Part shown: positions 1-5,396 of the stretch, piece by piece
How the letters are laid out: the number at the start of each line of letters is the position of its first letter
How positions within the stretch are numbered: position 1 is the first letter of the stretch
Assembly: GCA_944369635.1 (NCBI GenBank)
Contig: CALVXL010000166.1
Coordinates: forward strand, 1-7,092
Length of the DNA stretch: 7,092 bases
Source: an uncultured Clostridia bacterium
GTDB lineage: Bacteria; Bacillota; Clostridia; Christensenellales; Borkfalkiaceae
Direction: 5' to 3'
Notes under the pieces: generated by a model
Told to the model about the DNA's origin: nothing
What the model saw: the letters and a program-made list of their open reading frames with translations, nothing else
Databases searched by the model: none
Position numbers and translations under genes: made by a program

Positions 1-1350
1 GTCCTGCATGGGCAGCACGAACACGTCCGCCTTGCACGCGAACCCGAGTTCCACGACCGCACGCGCCAGGTCTTCGTCGCTCACAGCTTTGCGATTGAGT
101 CGAAAAGCGTGCAGGCTGTTCTTCACGCCGACGACGAAATTGTTTTTATCCCACGCGCTCATGTGTTCCAAAAGCGAACGCAGGGTGTCGTTGTCGTGCG
201 TGCCCGTGTAGCAGACGGAATTTTTTTCGATATTTTCGGGAAGATATTTGTTTGCCTTATCCCCGTTGAAAGCGAAAGAAAGCACGCTCATGCCGGGAAA
301 ACCCGTCTTTTCGAGGAGTTCGTAAACGCCGTCGTCCAAAATGCCCAAATCTTCCGCAATGATACGGCGTTTGTCGACTTTTTCAAACAGCGCGGCAAAC
401 AGCTTATCGTGCGGCACGTCCCCCCAACGCCCGTTTTTCGCGTCGGGACTGCCCGCGGGGATTTCGTAATAGCGATCTAATCCGCGGAAATGGTCGATAC
501 GCAGATAATCGTAATTTTCGAGGGCGGCTTTCACGCGCTCCGTCCACCAACGGAAACCGTCAGCCTCGTGCCGCGCATAGTCGAACACGGGATTGCCCCA
601 AAGCTGTCCGCTTTCGCTGAAATAATCGGGCGGCACGCCCGCCACCATCGTGGCGCGCAGCTCCCCGTCGAGCTTGAAAAGTTCGGGATTGCGCCACACT
701 TCCAAAGAATCGTAAGCCGTGTAAATGGGGATGTCCCCTATGATCTTAATCCCCTTTTCCCGCGCGTAGGACTTGACCTTTTTCCACTGCGCCGCCGCCT
801 CGTACTGCAAAAACTGCCAGAAGAGGATTTCCTCTTCGTTTTCCGCGGCAAACTGCGCCAACGCGGCGGGGTCGCGGAATTTGAGAGGGCGTTCCCACAC
901 GTCGAAAGACGCGCCGTTCCTTGCCGACTTTATCGCCATGAACAGCGCGTAATCGGCAAAAGCGCCGCTTTTGACAAAGCGCGCAAAGGCGGCAGGTCTG
1001 TTAAAACGGGAAAAAGCCTTTCTGAGGAGCGGATAGCGTTCGAAATACAGCTTACCGTAATCGACGAGAGAAAGCGGCGTTTCCTGCGCGGCGCATTCTT
1101 CTTTCGTCAAAAGCCCCTCTTCGCAGAGCGTATCGAGGGAGATGAAATACGGGTTCAGACTGCCCGCCGCGGGAGATTGATAGGGCGAATTGCCGAACCC
1201 CGTCTGACTGAGCGGCAGCACCTGCCAGTATTTCGCGCCCGCGCGAGAAAGATAATCGATAAACCGAAAGCACTCCGCCCCGAAACTGCCGATACCGTAG
1301 CGGTTCGGCAAAGACGATACGTGCATTAAAATTCCGTAACCTCTTTTCAT
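1..1350 (-). CDS. malQ: 4-alpha-glucanotransferase (amylomaltase, GH77), C-terminus cut by window edge
   Basis: Cytoplasmic disproportionating enzyme that transfers alpha-1,4-glucan segments between maltodextrins in maltose/glycogen use. The 450 visible residues start MKRGYGILMHVSSLP, the usual GH77 opening. Seen next are GNSPYQS (residues 53-59, substrate-binding region) and the three catalytic acids of the family: nucleophile D286 in RIDHFRG, acid/base E333 in IIAEDLG, and D386 in GTHDND. The last visible residues, LPMQD (446-450), belong to a conserved block normally followed by roughly 40-50 more residues, so the gene is intact but truncated by the window edge. The ATG at 1348-1350 fits the family start. 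Its ribosome site is weak: GAGG at 1364-1367, 13 bases upstream. It lies 84 bases after purA with no clear promoter of its own, so read-through from purA past the hairpin at 1377-1429 is possible. Identification is very secure. Confidence 0.96.
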   Translation of the reverse strand, partial: MKRGYGILMHVSSLPNRYGIGSFGAECFRFIDYLSRAGAKYWQVLPLSQTGFGNSPYQSPAAGSLNPYFISLDTLCEEGLLTKEECAAQETPLSLVDYGKLYFERYPLLRKAFSRFNRPAAFARFVKSGAFADYALFMAIKSARNGASFDVWERPLKFRDPAALAQFAAENEEEILFWQFLQYEAAAQWKKVKSYAREKGIKIIGDIPIYTAYDSLEVWRNPELFKLDGELRATMVAGVPPDYFSESGQLWGNPVFDYARHEADGFRWWTERVKAALENYDYLRIDHFRGLDRYYEIPAGSPDAKNGRWGDVPHDKLFAALFEKVDKRRIIAEDLGILDDGVYELLEKTGFPGMSVLSFAFNGDKANKYLPENIEKNSVCYTGTHDNDTLRSLLEHMSAWDKNNFVVGVKNSLHAFRLNRKAVSDEDLARAVVELGFACKADVFVLPMQD

Positions 1351-1376
1351 ATCAAAAACAAAACCTCGATTTTCGC

Positions 1377-1429
1377 TTTACCGCAAGGCGCCGCGCGGCT
1401 GAAAACAGCCGCGCGGCGTAAACGGTAAA
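1377..1429 (-). terminator. Large two-tier hairpin between purA and malQ, possible (partial) terminator
   Basis: A perfect 13-bp stem (CGCCGCGCGGCTG, 1389-1401, with its complement at 1406-1418) closes on an AAAA (TTTT on the minus strand) loop. It is flanked by a second 7-bp inverted repeat, TTTACCG at 1377-1383 and CGGTAAA at 1423-1429. In the purA transcript it starts 5 bases after the stop codon. No U-run follows the stem directly. The nearest T-rich stretch, TTTTGTTTTT at 1354-1363, comes about 13 bases after the outer stem, just before malQ. It may act as an imperfect terminator, an mRNA 3'-end stabiliser or an attenuator of malQ; the sequence alone cannot decide. Confidence 0.55.
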
Positions 1430-1434
1430 CGTTA

Positions 1435-2715
1435 TTATTTTCTTTCCAAAACGACGTACTGTTCCCTGCTCGCCCCGACGGAAACGTATTTGATATAAGA
1501 ACCCGTCGCCTTTTCGATAAAGCGAATATAATCCAGCGCCTCTTTGGGCAAATCCTCTTCCTTTCTGCAATCGGAAATATCCTTGTTCCAGCCTTTGAGC
1601 TTGGTGAACACGGGTTTGCAGCGTTCGAGATCCGCCGAGAACGGGAAGTCGGTGATTTCCTTGCCGTCCAGCTCGTACGCCGTGCAAACTTCGATCTCGT
1701 CTAAAAAGGAAAGAACGTCCAGCTTGGTGAGCGCGATCTCGTCCGCGCCCTGCATTCTGATGCCGTAACGGCTTGCGGGAACGTCGAAGGGTCCCACTCT
1801 TCTCGGTCTGCCCGTCGCCGCGCCGTATTCGCCGCCCGCCTTTCTCAGCGCTTCCGCCTTTTCGCCGAAGTATTCCGCCGTGAACGGACCTTCGCCCACG
1901 CAGGTGGAGTACGCCTTCATAATGCCGATGGATAAATCCAGCTTATGATTGGGCACGCCCGCGCCGATGGGCGCGTATGCCGCGATGGTGTTGGACGAGG
2001 AAGTGTAGGGATAGATACCGAAGTCGATGTCGCGGAGCGCGCCGAGCTGCGCTTCGAACATGATTTTTTTGCCGCTCTTTGCCGCTTCGTCGAGATATTT
2101 GCCCGTATCGCAGATGTACGGCAGGAACTTGTTGCCGTATTCTTCGAGATATTCCATCATCGCTTCCACCGTGACGGGTTCGGCGCCGTAAACGCCCTTG
2201 ATCGTCAGATTTTTCCATTCCACGATGTCTTTCAGACGCTCTTTTAATTGGTCTTTATGAAAAAGTTCGCCCATGCGGATGGCTTTTTTCAAGTATTTAT
2301 CGCCGTAGATCGGCGCGATCCCGCGCTTTGTGGAACCGTATTTTTTATCTTTGAGCCGCTCTTCTTCCAGACAATCCTGCATCACGTTATACGGCATGCA
2401 GATAACCGCCGAGGAGCTGATTTTCAGATTTTTCGGAGAAATGCTGATACCCGCTTCTTCCAGCTTGCCGATTTCCCCGTAAAGGTGTTTGATATCGACG
2501 ACCATTCCGTTGCCCATGACGTTCACCACGCCGTCGCGCAAAATCCCGCTCGGCAACAGATTCAGAATGAATTTGCCCTTTTCGTTGATGACGGTGTGCC
2601 CCGCGTTGTTACCGCCCTGATACCGCACGACCACATCGTAATCCGACGAAAGCAGATCGACCATTCTGCCCTTGCCTTCGTCGCCCCAGTTGATTCCGCA
2701 AATTGACGTCAACAT
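1435..2715 (-). CDS. purA: Adenylosuccinate synthetase (divergent subfamily)
   Basis: Cytoplasmic enzyme that joins IMP and aspartate with GTP to form adenylosuccinate, the first committed step to AMP. The product has 426 residues, the normal family length. The N-terminal GTP/IMP loop WGDEGKGR (10-17) carries the catalytic Asp (D12), and GGNNAGHT (34-41) carries the catalytic His (H40), aligned with Asp13 and His41 of E. coli PurA. Later blocks are STKRGIAP (128-135), FEAQLGALRDIDFG (220-233), SSSNT (239-243), CVGEGPF (272-278), EYGAATGRPRR (296-306) and LTKLDVL (329-335). Several blocks differ from the textbook forms (GTTGRGIGP, FEGAQG), pointing to a distinct subfamily rather than a damaged gene. 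The ATG at 2713-2715 has a strong AGGAG at 2726-2730, 10 bases upstream. It has its own sigma-A promoter and sits apart from other purine genes. Confidence in function is high, since both catalytic residues are present. Confidence 0.95.
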   Translation of the reverse strand: MLTSICGINWGDEGKGRMVDLLSSDYDVVVRYQGGNNAGHTVINEKGKFILNLLPSGILRDGVVNVMGNGMVVDIKHLYGEIGKLEEAGISISPKNLKISSSAVICMPYNVMQDCLEEERLKDKKYGSTKRGIAPIYGDKYLKKAIRMGELFHKDQLKERLKDIVEWKNLTIKGVYGAEPVTVEAMMEYLEEYGNKFLPYICDTGKYLDEAAKSGKKIMFEAQLGALRDIDFGIYPYTSSSNTIAAYAPIGAGVPNHKLDLSIGIMKAYSTCVGEGPFTAEYFGEKAEALRKAGGEYGAATGRPRRVGPFDVPASRYGIRMQGADEIALTKLDVLSFLDEIEVCTAYELDGKEITDFPFSADLERCKPVFTKLKGWNKDISDCRKEEDLPKEALDYIRFIEKATGSYIKYVSVGASREQYVVLERK

Positions 2716-2725
2716 ATTTCCCTTT

Positions 2726-2730
2726 CTCCT
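2726..2730 (-). promoter_or_regulatory. purA ribosome binding site
   Basis: AGGAG on the minus strand within the purine-rich run GAAAGGAGAAAGGG, 10 bases before the purA ATG. A second AAGGG, nearer the start codon, could also contribute. Confidence 0.75.
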
Positions 2731-2752
2731 TTCTTGTTTAACAAACGGCTAT

Positions 2753-2781
2753 ATTTTAACAGGCAAAACGGAATTTGTCAA
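2753..2781 (-). promoter_or_regulatory. Sigma-A promoter of purA with extended -10
   Basis: On the minus strand there is a perfect -35 box TTGACA (2776-2781), a 17-base spacer, and a -10 box TAAAAT (2753-2758) preceded by TG one base upstream (TGTTAAAAT), an extended -10. Expected initiation is near 2746, giving a leader of only about 30 bases before the ATG. That is too short for a purine riboswitch aptamer, so control, if any, would be by a DNA-binding repressor. Assignment rests on consensus match and spacing. Confidence 0.8.
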
Positions 2782-2836
2782 GGCAAGAACCTTTCGTTTT
2801 ATTTATACCTGCCTTTTTACAGTTACAAAGTTAAAA

Positions 2837-2848
2837 ATGCGCGCGCAT
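2837..2848. promoter_or_regulatory. 12-bp perfect palindrome upstream of the purA promoter
   Basis: ATGCGCGCGCAT reads the same on both strands. It lies within a wider inverted pair AAATGC (2835-2840) and GCATTT (2852-2857), about 55 bases upstream of the purA -35 box and between that promoter and the terminator at 2868-2910. It could be a protein-binding site, but one copy in an AT-rich gap is weak evidence and no known operator is recognised. Confidence 0.25.
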
Positions 2849-2867
2849 ATATGCATTTCGCGGGCGC

Positions 2868-2910
2868 AAAAATCGAAAAGCCTGCGGCAAAAAATTTTTG
2901 CCGCAGGCTT
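2868..2910 (-). terminator. Intrinsic terminator of the SDR–CPBP operon
   Basis: A perfect inverted repeat has arms at 2878-2893 and 2895-2910 around a single central base: 11 bp beginning AAGCCTGCGGC plus an inner A5/T5 pairing. Read on the minus strand it ends in TTTT, CGA, TTTTT (2879-2868), a near-continuous U-tract. It begins 31 bases after the CPBP stop codon. Read on the plus strand the stem is followed by AATAAATTA with no T-run, so it works for the minus-strand operon and separates it from purA. Confidence 0.9.
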
Positions 2911-2941
2911 AATAAATTATGCAATATATTTTCTTTACCGT

Positions 2942-3889
2942 TTACTCTCCGTTGCCGTCGGAAGAATCGTCTTTTGCGGGCTTTTTTGCGCCGCTTTTCT
3001 GTGCTCTTTGCAAACCGTCTTCCGTTTTCCCTTCGTTTTGCGCGGCGGTTTCGTTTGCTTCTGCGTTTTCGGAAACGGCTTCTTCCCCGTATGCGATGAG
3101 CTTTTCCATGCTGTCGTTCTTCGCGCCGAACGCCACGTAAAACAGATACGTGCCGACCGCAACGCCGATGACGACGGTCAAAATGACAGTAGGCAGATTG
3201 AGGATATTTCCGCTGCCCAGCTCTTCTACGAGCAACCCGCCCGCGTTGAAGATAAAATGCAGGGAGATCGGCACAAACAAGCTTTCACTCAGCAACATGG
3301 CCACGGCGCACATCGCGCCGATCAGAAAGCTGTAACCGACCTGCAAAAGCGTGGGCGCAAGCCCCGCGCCGCCCAGCAGGTTGACGAGATGCACCGCGCC
3401 GAACAGCGCGCTCGAAAGCGCCACCGCCCAGAACACCGCGCGCTTATGTTTTTTAAGTTTCAGATAACACAGCGGAAAAATGATGCCGCGGAAAGCGACT
3501 TCTTCAAACGCGGTGATACAAAGCGTTTGCAAAAGATAAAGCGCCCACATTCCCGCGGACGCATTCACCTGCGCCTGCCCCGTTGCCAAAGCGACGATGG
3601 GAAAGTTGTTGATCACAACGAGATAGCACGGGATTACCTCATAAAAACGCCTGAAACGAAAGTTCAGCGATTTCTGAAAGCGATAGGTAAAGAGAAAATA
3701 CACCATCACCGCCAGAAAAAGCAGGCGGAACGCCGCGGTAAAAAGATAGCGGTTGGCCCCCGTGTATTCCAGCCCGAAAAATCCGATGGTATCCTTGATC
3801 GGAAAGGAAGCGAACCCGACGACCAGCAATAATATTATGACGATGTTGGAAACGGGCGCGCGTTCGGCATCCTTTCTTAACTTTCTCAT
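2942..3889 (-). CDS. CPBP-family intramembrane glutamic/metallo-type protease (CAAX/Abi family)
   Basis: Polytopic membrane protein of 315 residues with about eight hydrophobic segments (roughly 14-30, 48-69, 83-102, 113-127, 151-170, 180-200, 203-222, 233-254). The three CPBP motifs are visible in order: FEEVAFRG with E129, E130 and R134 (EExxxR); FGAVH with F163 and H167 (FxxxH); and HFIFN with H211 and N215. These are the predicted active-site residues shared with Rce1-type CAAX proteases, bacteriocin self-immunity proteins and maturation factors. After the last membrane segment comes a hydrophilic tail of about 60 residues (256-315) rich in Glu, Ala, Lys, Asn and Asp, which looks unstructured. 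The ATG overlaps the stop of the upstream SDR gene (ATGA at 3886-3889), and no good AGGAG precedes it, only GGCGGG at 3895-3900, so translation is probably coupled. The family call is firm; substrate and role are unknown. Confidence 0.9.
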   Translation of the reverse strand: MRKLRKDAERAPVSNIVIILLLVVGFASFPIKDTIGFFGLEYTGANRYLFTAAFRLLFLAVMVYFLFTYRFQKSLNFRFRRFYEVIPCYLVVINNFPIVALATGQAQVNASAGMWALYLLQTLCITAFEEVAFRGIIFPLCYLKLKKHKRAVFWAVALSSALFGAVHLVNLLGGAGLAPTLLQVGYSFLIGAMCAVAMLLSESLFVPISLHFIFNAGGLLVEELGSGNILNLPTVILTVVIGVAVGTYLFYVAFGAKNDSMEKLIAYGEEAVSENAEANETAAQNEGKTEDGLQRAQKSGAKKPAKDDSSDGNGE

Positions 3890-4611
3890 AAAAACCCGCC
3901 GTCTACGCCGAGCGCCTGCCCCGTGACGAACGAGGCCTCTGCCGCAAGATAATAAACCGCCGAAGCGACTTCTTCCGCACTGCCGAGACGGTTAAGCGAC
4001 GCGCATTCCTTTAATTCGCGCAGCGTTTCCTCGCCGAGCGAACGGTTCATATCCGTTTCGATGACGCCCGGACATACGGCGTTGACGCGGATCCCTGAAA
4101 GCCCGACTTCCTTGGAAAGAGCCTTGGTGAATCCCACGAGCGCCGACTTCGAGGCGGAATACGCCACTTCGCACGAAGCGCCCGCCACGCCCCACATGGA
4201 AGAAATATTGACGATACTGCCCGCCTTTACGGAAATCATATGCGGGAGCGCGCGTTTGCAAGTCAGGTATGCGCTTTTTACGTTGACGGAAAAAATTTTA
4301 TCCCATTCGTCCTCTTCGGTCTGATCGAGCGTTTTGATAAGGCTTACGCCCGCGTTGTTGACGAGGATATCCACGCCCTTACAACGCTCCTCGATTTGAG
4401 AAAACAGCCGTTCCACGTCCGCCGCGCGCGAAACGTCCGCCTGCAAAGCGTAAGCGCAAAGCCCCCGCGCAGAGAGCGATTTTGCAAGCGCGAGCGCTTC
4501 CTTTTCGGAAGTATTGTAATCGATAAAGACGCGATAACCCTTTTCGGCAAAAAGGACGGCGCACGCCCTGCCGATCCCTTTCGCGCCCCCTGTGATCAGA
4601 ACCGTTTTCAA
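3886..4611 (-). CDS. SDR-family NAD(P)-dependent oxidoreductase, FabG-like, TTG start
   Basis: Cytoplasmic short-chain dehydrogenase/reductase of 241 residues, the usual classical-SDR length. Seen are the cofactor loop TGGAKGIG (7-14), D59 in the ADV block, NNAG (85-88), and the full catalytic tetrad N110, S138, Y151 and K155 (YSASK), then PGVIETDM (181-188) and the C-terminal VDGG (236-239). The layout closely matches 3-oxoacyl-ACP reductase (FabG), but there are no fatty-acid genes nearby, so a different keto or alcohol substrate is equally possible. The start is TTG at 4609-4611: the frame is closed by a stop six codons upstream, with no other start codon between, and AAGGAG lies at 4623-4628, 11 bases before it. 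Its stop overlaps the CPBP start by four bases. No clear promoter was found in the preceding gap. Confidence 0.92.
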   Translation of the reverse strand: MKTVLITGGAKGIGRACAVLFAEKGYRVFIDYNTSEKEALALAKSLSARGLCAYALQADVSRAADVERLFSQIEERCKGVDILVNNAGVSLIKTLDQTEEDEWDKIFSVNVKSAYLTCKRALPHMISVKAGSIVNISSMWGVAGASCEVAYSASKSALVGFTKALSKEVGLSGIRVNAVCPGVIETDMNRSLGEETLRELKECASLNRLGSAEEVASAVYYLAAEASFVTGQALGVDGGFL

Positions 4612-4622
4612 CTCTTTTAGCG

Positions 4623-4628
4623 CTCCTT
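4623..4628 (-). promoter_or_regulatory. Ribosome binding site that fixes the TTG start of the SDR gene
   Basis: AAGGAG on the minus strand, 11 bases before the TTG. It overlaps the in-frame upstream stop TAA, so no longer protein is possible and TTG is the only start that keeps the complete cofactor-binding loop. Confidence 0.7.
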
Positions 4629-4698
4629 AAAACGCTTTTTCCCGAATTTTTCTTGCTTTTTCCGCCGCAACGGGCAATAAAAAACTCCGAAAAGCTTC

Positions 4699-4723
4699 AA
4701 AAATGAACAACCGCCTTCGCCGT
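4699..4723. repeat. 25-base direct repeat, copy 1
   Basis: A 25-base stretch beginning AAAAATGAACAACCGCC and ending TTCGCCGT is identical to 4766-4790. Start-to-start distance is 67 bases. Its last seven bases, TCGCCGT (4717-4723), pair with ACGGCGA at 4744-4750, enclosing an inner hairpin GCGG-CTTG-CCGC (4726-4737). It lies wholly in the gap between efp and the SDR gene. Confidence 0.85.
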
Positions 4724-4750
4724 GCGCGGCTTGCCGCTCACTTACGGCGA
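4717..4750. repeat. Nested inverted repeat in the efp–SDR gap
   Basis: Outer 7-bp arms TCGCCGT (4717-4723) and ACGGCGA (4744-4750) enclose a 4-bp hairpin at 4726-4737 with loop CTTG. On the minus strand the structure is followed, after about 13 bases, by ATTTTTG, too distant for a standard terminator. The ACGGCGA arm can instead pair with the identical TCGCCGT of repeat copy 2 (4784-4790), so two mutually exclusive folds are possible. Confidence 0.6.
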
Positions 4751-4765
4751 TTCGGCTCTCCTTCT

Positions 4766-4790
4766 AAAAATGAACAACCGCCTTCGCCGT
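4766..4790. repeat. 25-base direct repeat, copy 2
   Basis: Identical over 25 bases to 4699-4723. Both copies follow a CTTC or CTTCT sequence. In efp transcript sense this copy forms part of a weak hairpin (GCCTT-ACGGCG-AAGGC, minus strand, 4780-4795) followed by the T-rich TTGTTCATTTTT (4777-4766), so it may double as an inefficient efp terminator. Confidence 0.85.
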
Positions 4791-4800
4791 AAGGCAAAAG

Positions 4801-4828
4801 CGGAATGTTCCGAAAGGGCTCAGCCCTT
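4801..4828 (-). terminator. Two adjacent inverted repeats at the end of efp, possible terminator region
   Basis: AAGGGCT/AGCCCTT (4814-4828, one central base) spans the efp stop codon, and CGGAA/TTCCG (4801-4812) follows at once, ending in CTTTTGCC on the minus strand. With the repeat-copy-2 hairpin downstream this gives a run of three small stems after efp. Only a short T-run follows each, so termination is plausible but not clear. Confidence 0.4.
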
Positions 4829-5380
4829 GACTCTTTCCATATATTCGCCCGTACGCGTATCGATACGGATCAGCTCGCCCTCGTTGACGAACATCGGGAC
4901 TTGAATCTTTGCGCCCGTTTCCAACACGGCGTCCTTGGTGGCGTTGGTCGCGGTGTTGCCCTTGACGGACGGATCCGCCTGAACGACGCGCAGTACGACG
5001 AAGTTTTCGCATTCCACCGAGAACGGCACGCCCTTATAGGACTTGACGGTAACTCTGTCGTTTTCCTTGATATACTGTAACGCGTCCTCCACCTGATCGT
5101 AGTTGAGCGGGGTGAGGTTGAACTCGTCGTCCATGAAGTAATAAAGTTCGCCGTCGGTATAGGAATAGGTCATAAATTTGGTTTCGATGTGGGCTTCCTG
5201 CACCTTTTCGGTGGGGTTCCACGTCTTTTCCAAAACCGCGCCCGTAACGACGTTCTTCATCTTGGTACGGACGAACGCCGCGCCTTTACCGGGTTTTACG
5301 TGCTGGAACTCCACGATGGTGAAAATCCCGTTTTCATACTCGAAAGTAACGCCTTTTCTGAAATCGCCTGCCGTAATCAT
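4820..5380 (-). CDS. efp: Translation elongation factor P
   Basis: EF-P binds between the P and E sites of ribosomes stalled on consecutive prolines and promotes peptide-bond formation. The 186 residues match the normal length of about 185. Domain I (about 1-64) carries the tip loop PGKG (30-33), with K32 the residue that is post-translationally modified in many bacteria. Domain II (about 65-127) follows, then domain III with DPSVKGNT (136-143). The stretch 149-168 (K, A, G, V-P, G at the expected spacing) matches the EF-P signature. It is second in an operon behind an M24 peptidase, as in Bacillus (yqhT–efp). AAGGAG at 5391-5396 overlaps the peptidase stop codon, suggesting coupled translation. 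No modification enzyme is encoded in the window, so the state of K32 cannot be told. Identification is very secure. Confidence 0.98.
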   Translation of the reverse strand: MITAGDFRKGVTFEYENGIFTIVEFQHVKPGKGAAFVRTKMKNVVTGAVLEKTWNPTEKVQEAHIETKFMTYSYTDGELYYFMDDEFNLTPLNYDQVEDALQYIKENDRVTVKSYKGVPFSVECENFVVLRVVQADPSVKGNTATNATKDAVLETGAKIQVPMFVNEGELIRIDTRTGEYMERVKG

Positions 5381-5390
5381 AAATAATATT

Positions 5391-5396
5391 CTCCTT
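5391..5396 (-). promoter_or_regulatory. efp ribosome binding site overlapping the peptidase stop
   Basis: AAGGAG on the minus strand lies 10 bases before the efp ATG. Its first two bases are part of the TAA stop (5395-5397) of the upstream peptidase gene. Ribosomes ending the peptidase therefore sit on the efp initiation site, favouring coupled expression. Confidence 0.8.

Noticed and set aside
490..1329. Long plus-strand open frame (279 residues) opposite malQ
   Set aside because: It is antisense to a clearly identified MalQ with all catalytic motifs. Its Arg-rich composition is typical of the reverse strand of GC-rich coding DNA, and no ribosome site or family motif is seen.
2802..2828. 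Second possible purA promoter, TATAAA (2802-2807) with TTGTAA (2823-2828) on the minus strand
   Set aside because: The spacer is only 15 bases and the -35 match is poor; the promoter at 2753-2781 is far better.
2672..3832. Long plus-strand open frame (386 residues) spanning the purA start, the intergenic gap and the CPBP gene
   Set aside because: It crosses a promoter and a terminator of the minus strand, has no recognisable domain and is Arg/Gln/His-rich; it is a shadow of the CPBP frame.
4629..4700. Promoter for the SDR–CPBP operon
   Set aside because: No pair of -35 and -10 boxes with acceptable spacing was found; the A/T-rich runs here are not enough to claim one.
4702..4790. Short plus-strand frames starting at the ATG inside the 25-base repeats
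   Set aside because: They arise from the repeat itself, give Arg- or Pro-rich peptides, have no ribosome site and run against all neighbouring genes.
4699..4790. CRISPR-like array
   Set aside because: There are only two repeat copies with a 42-base gap and no cas genes.
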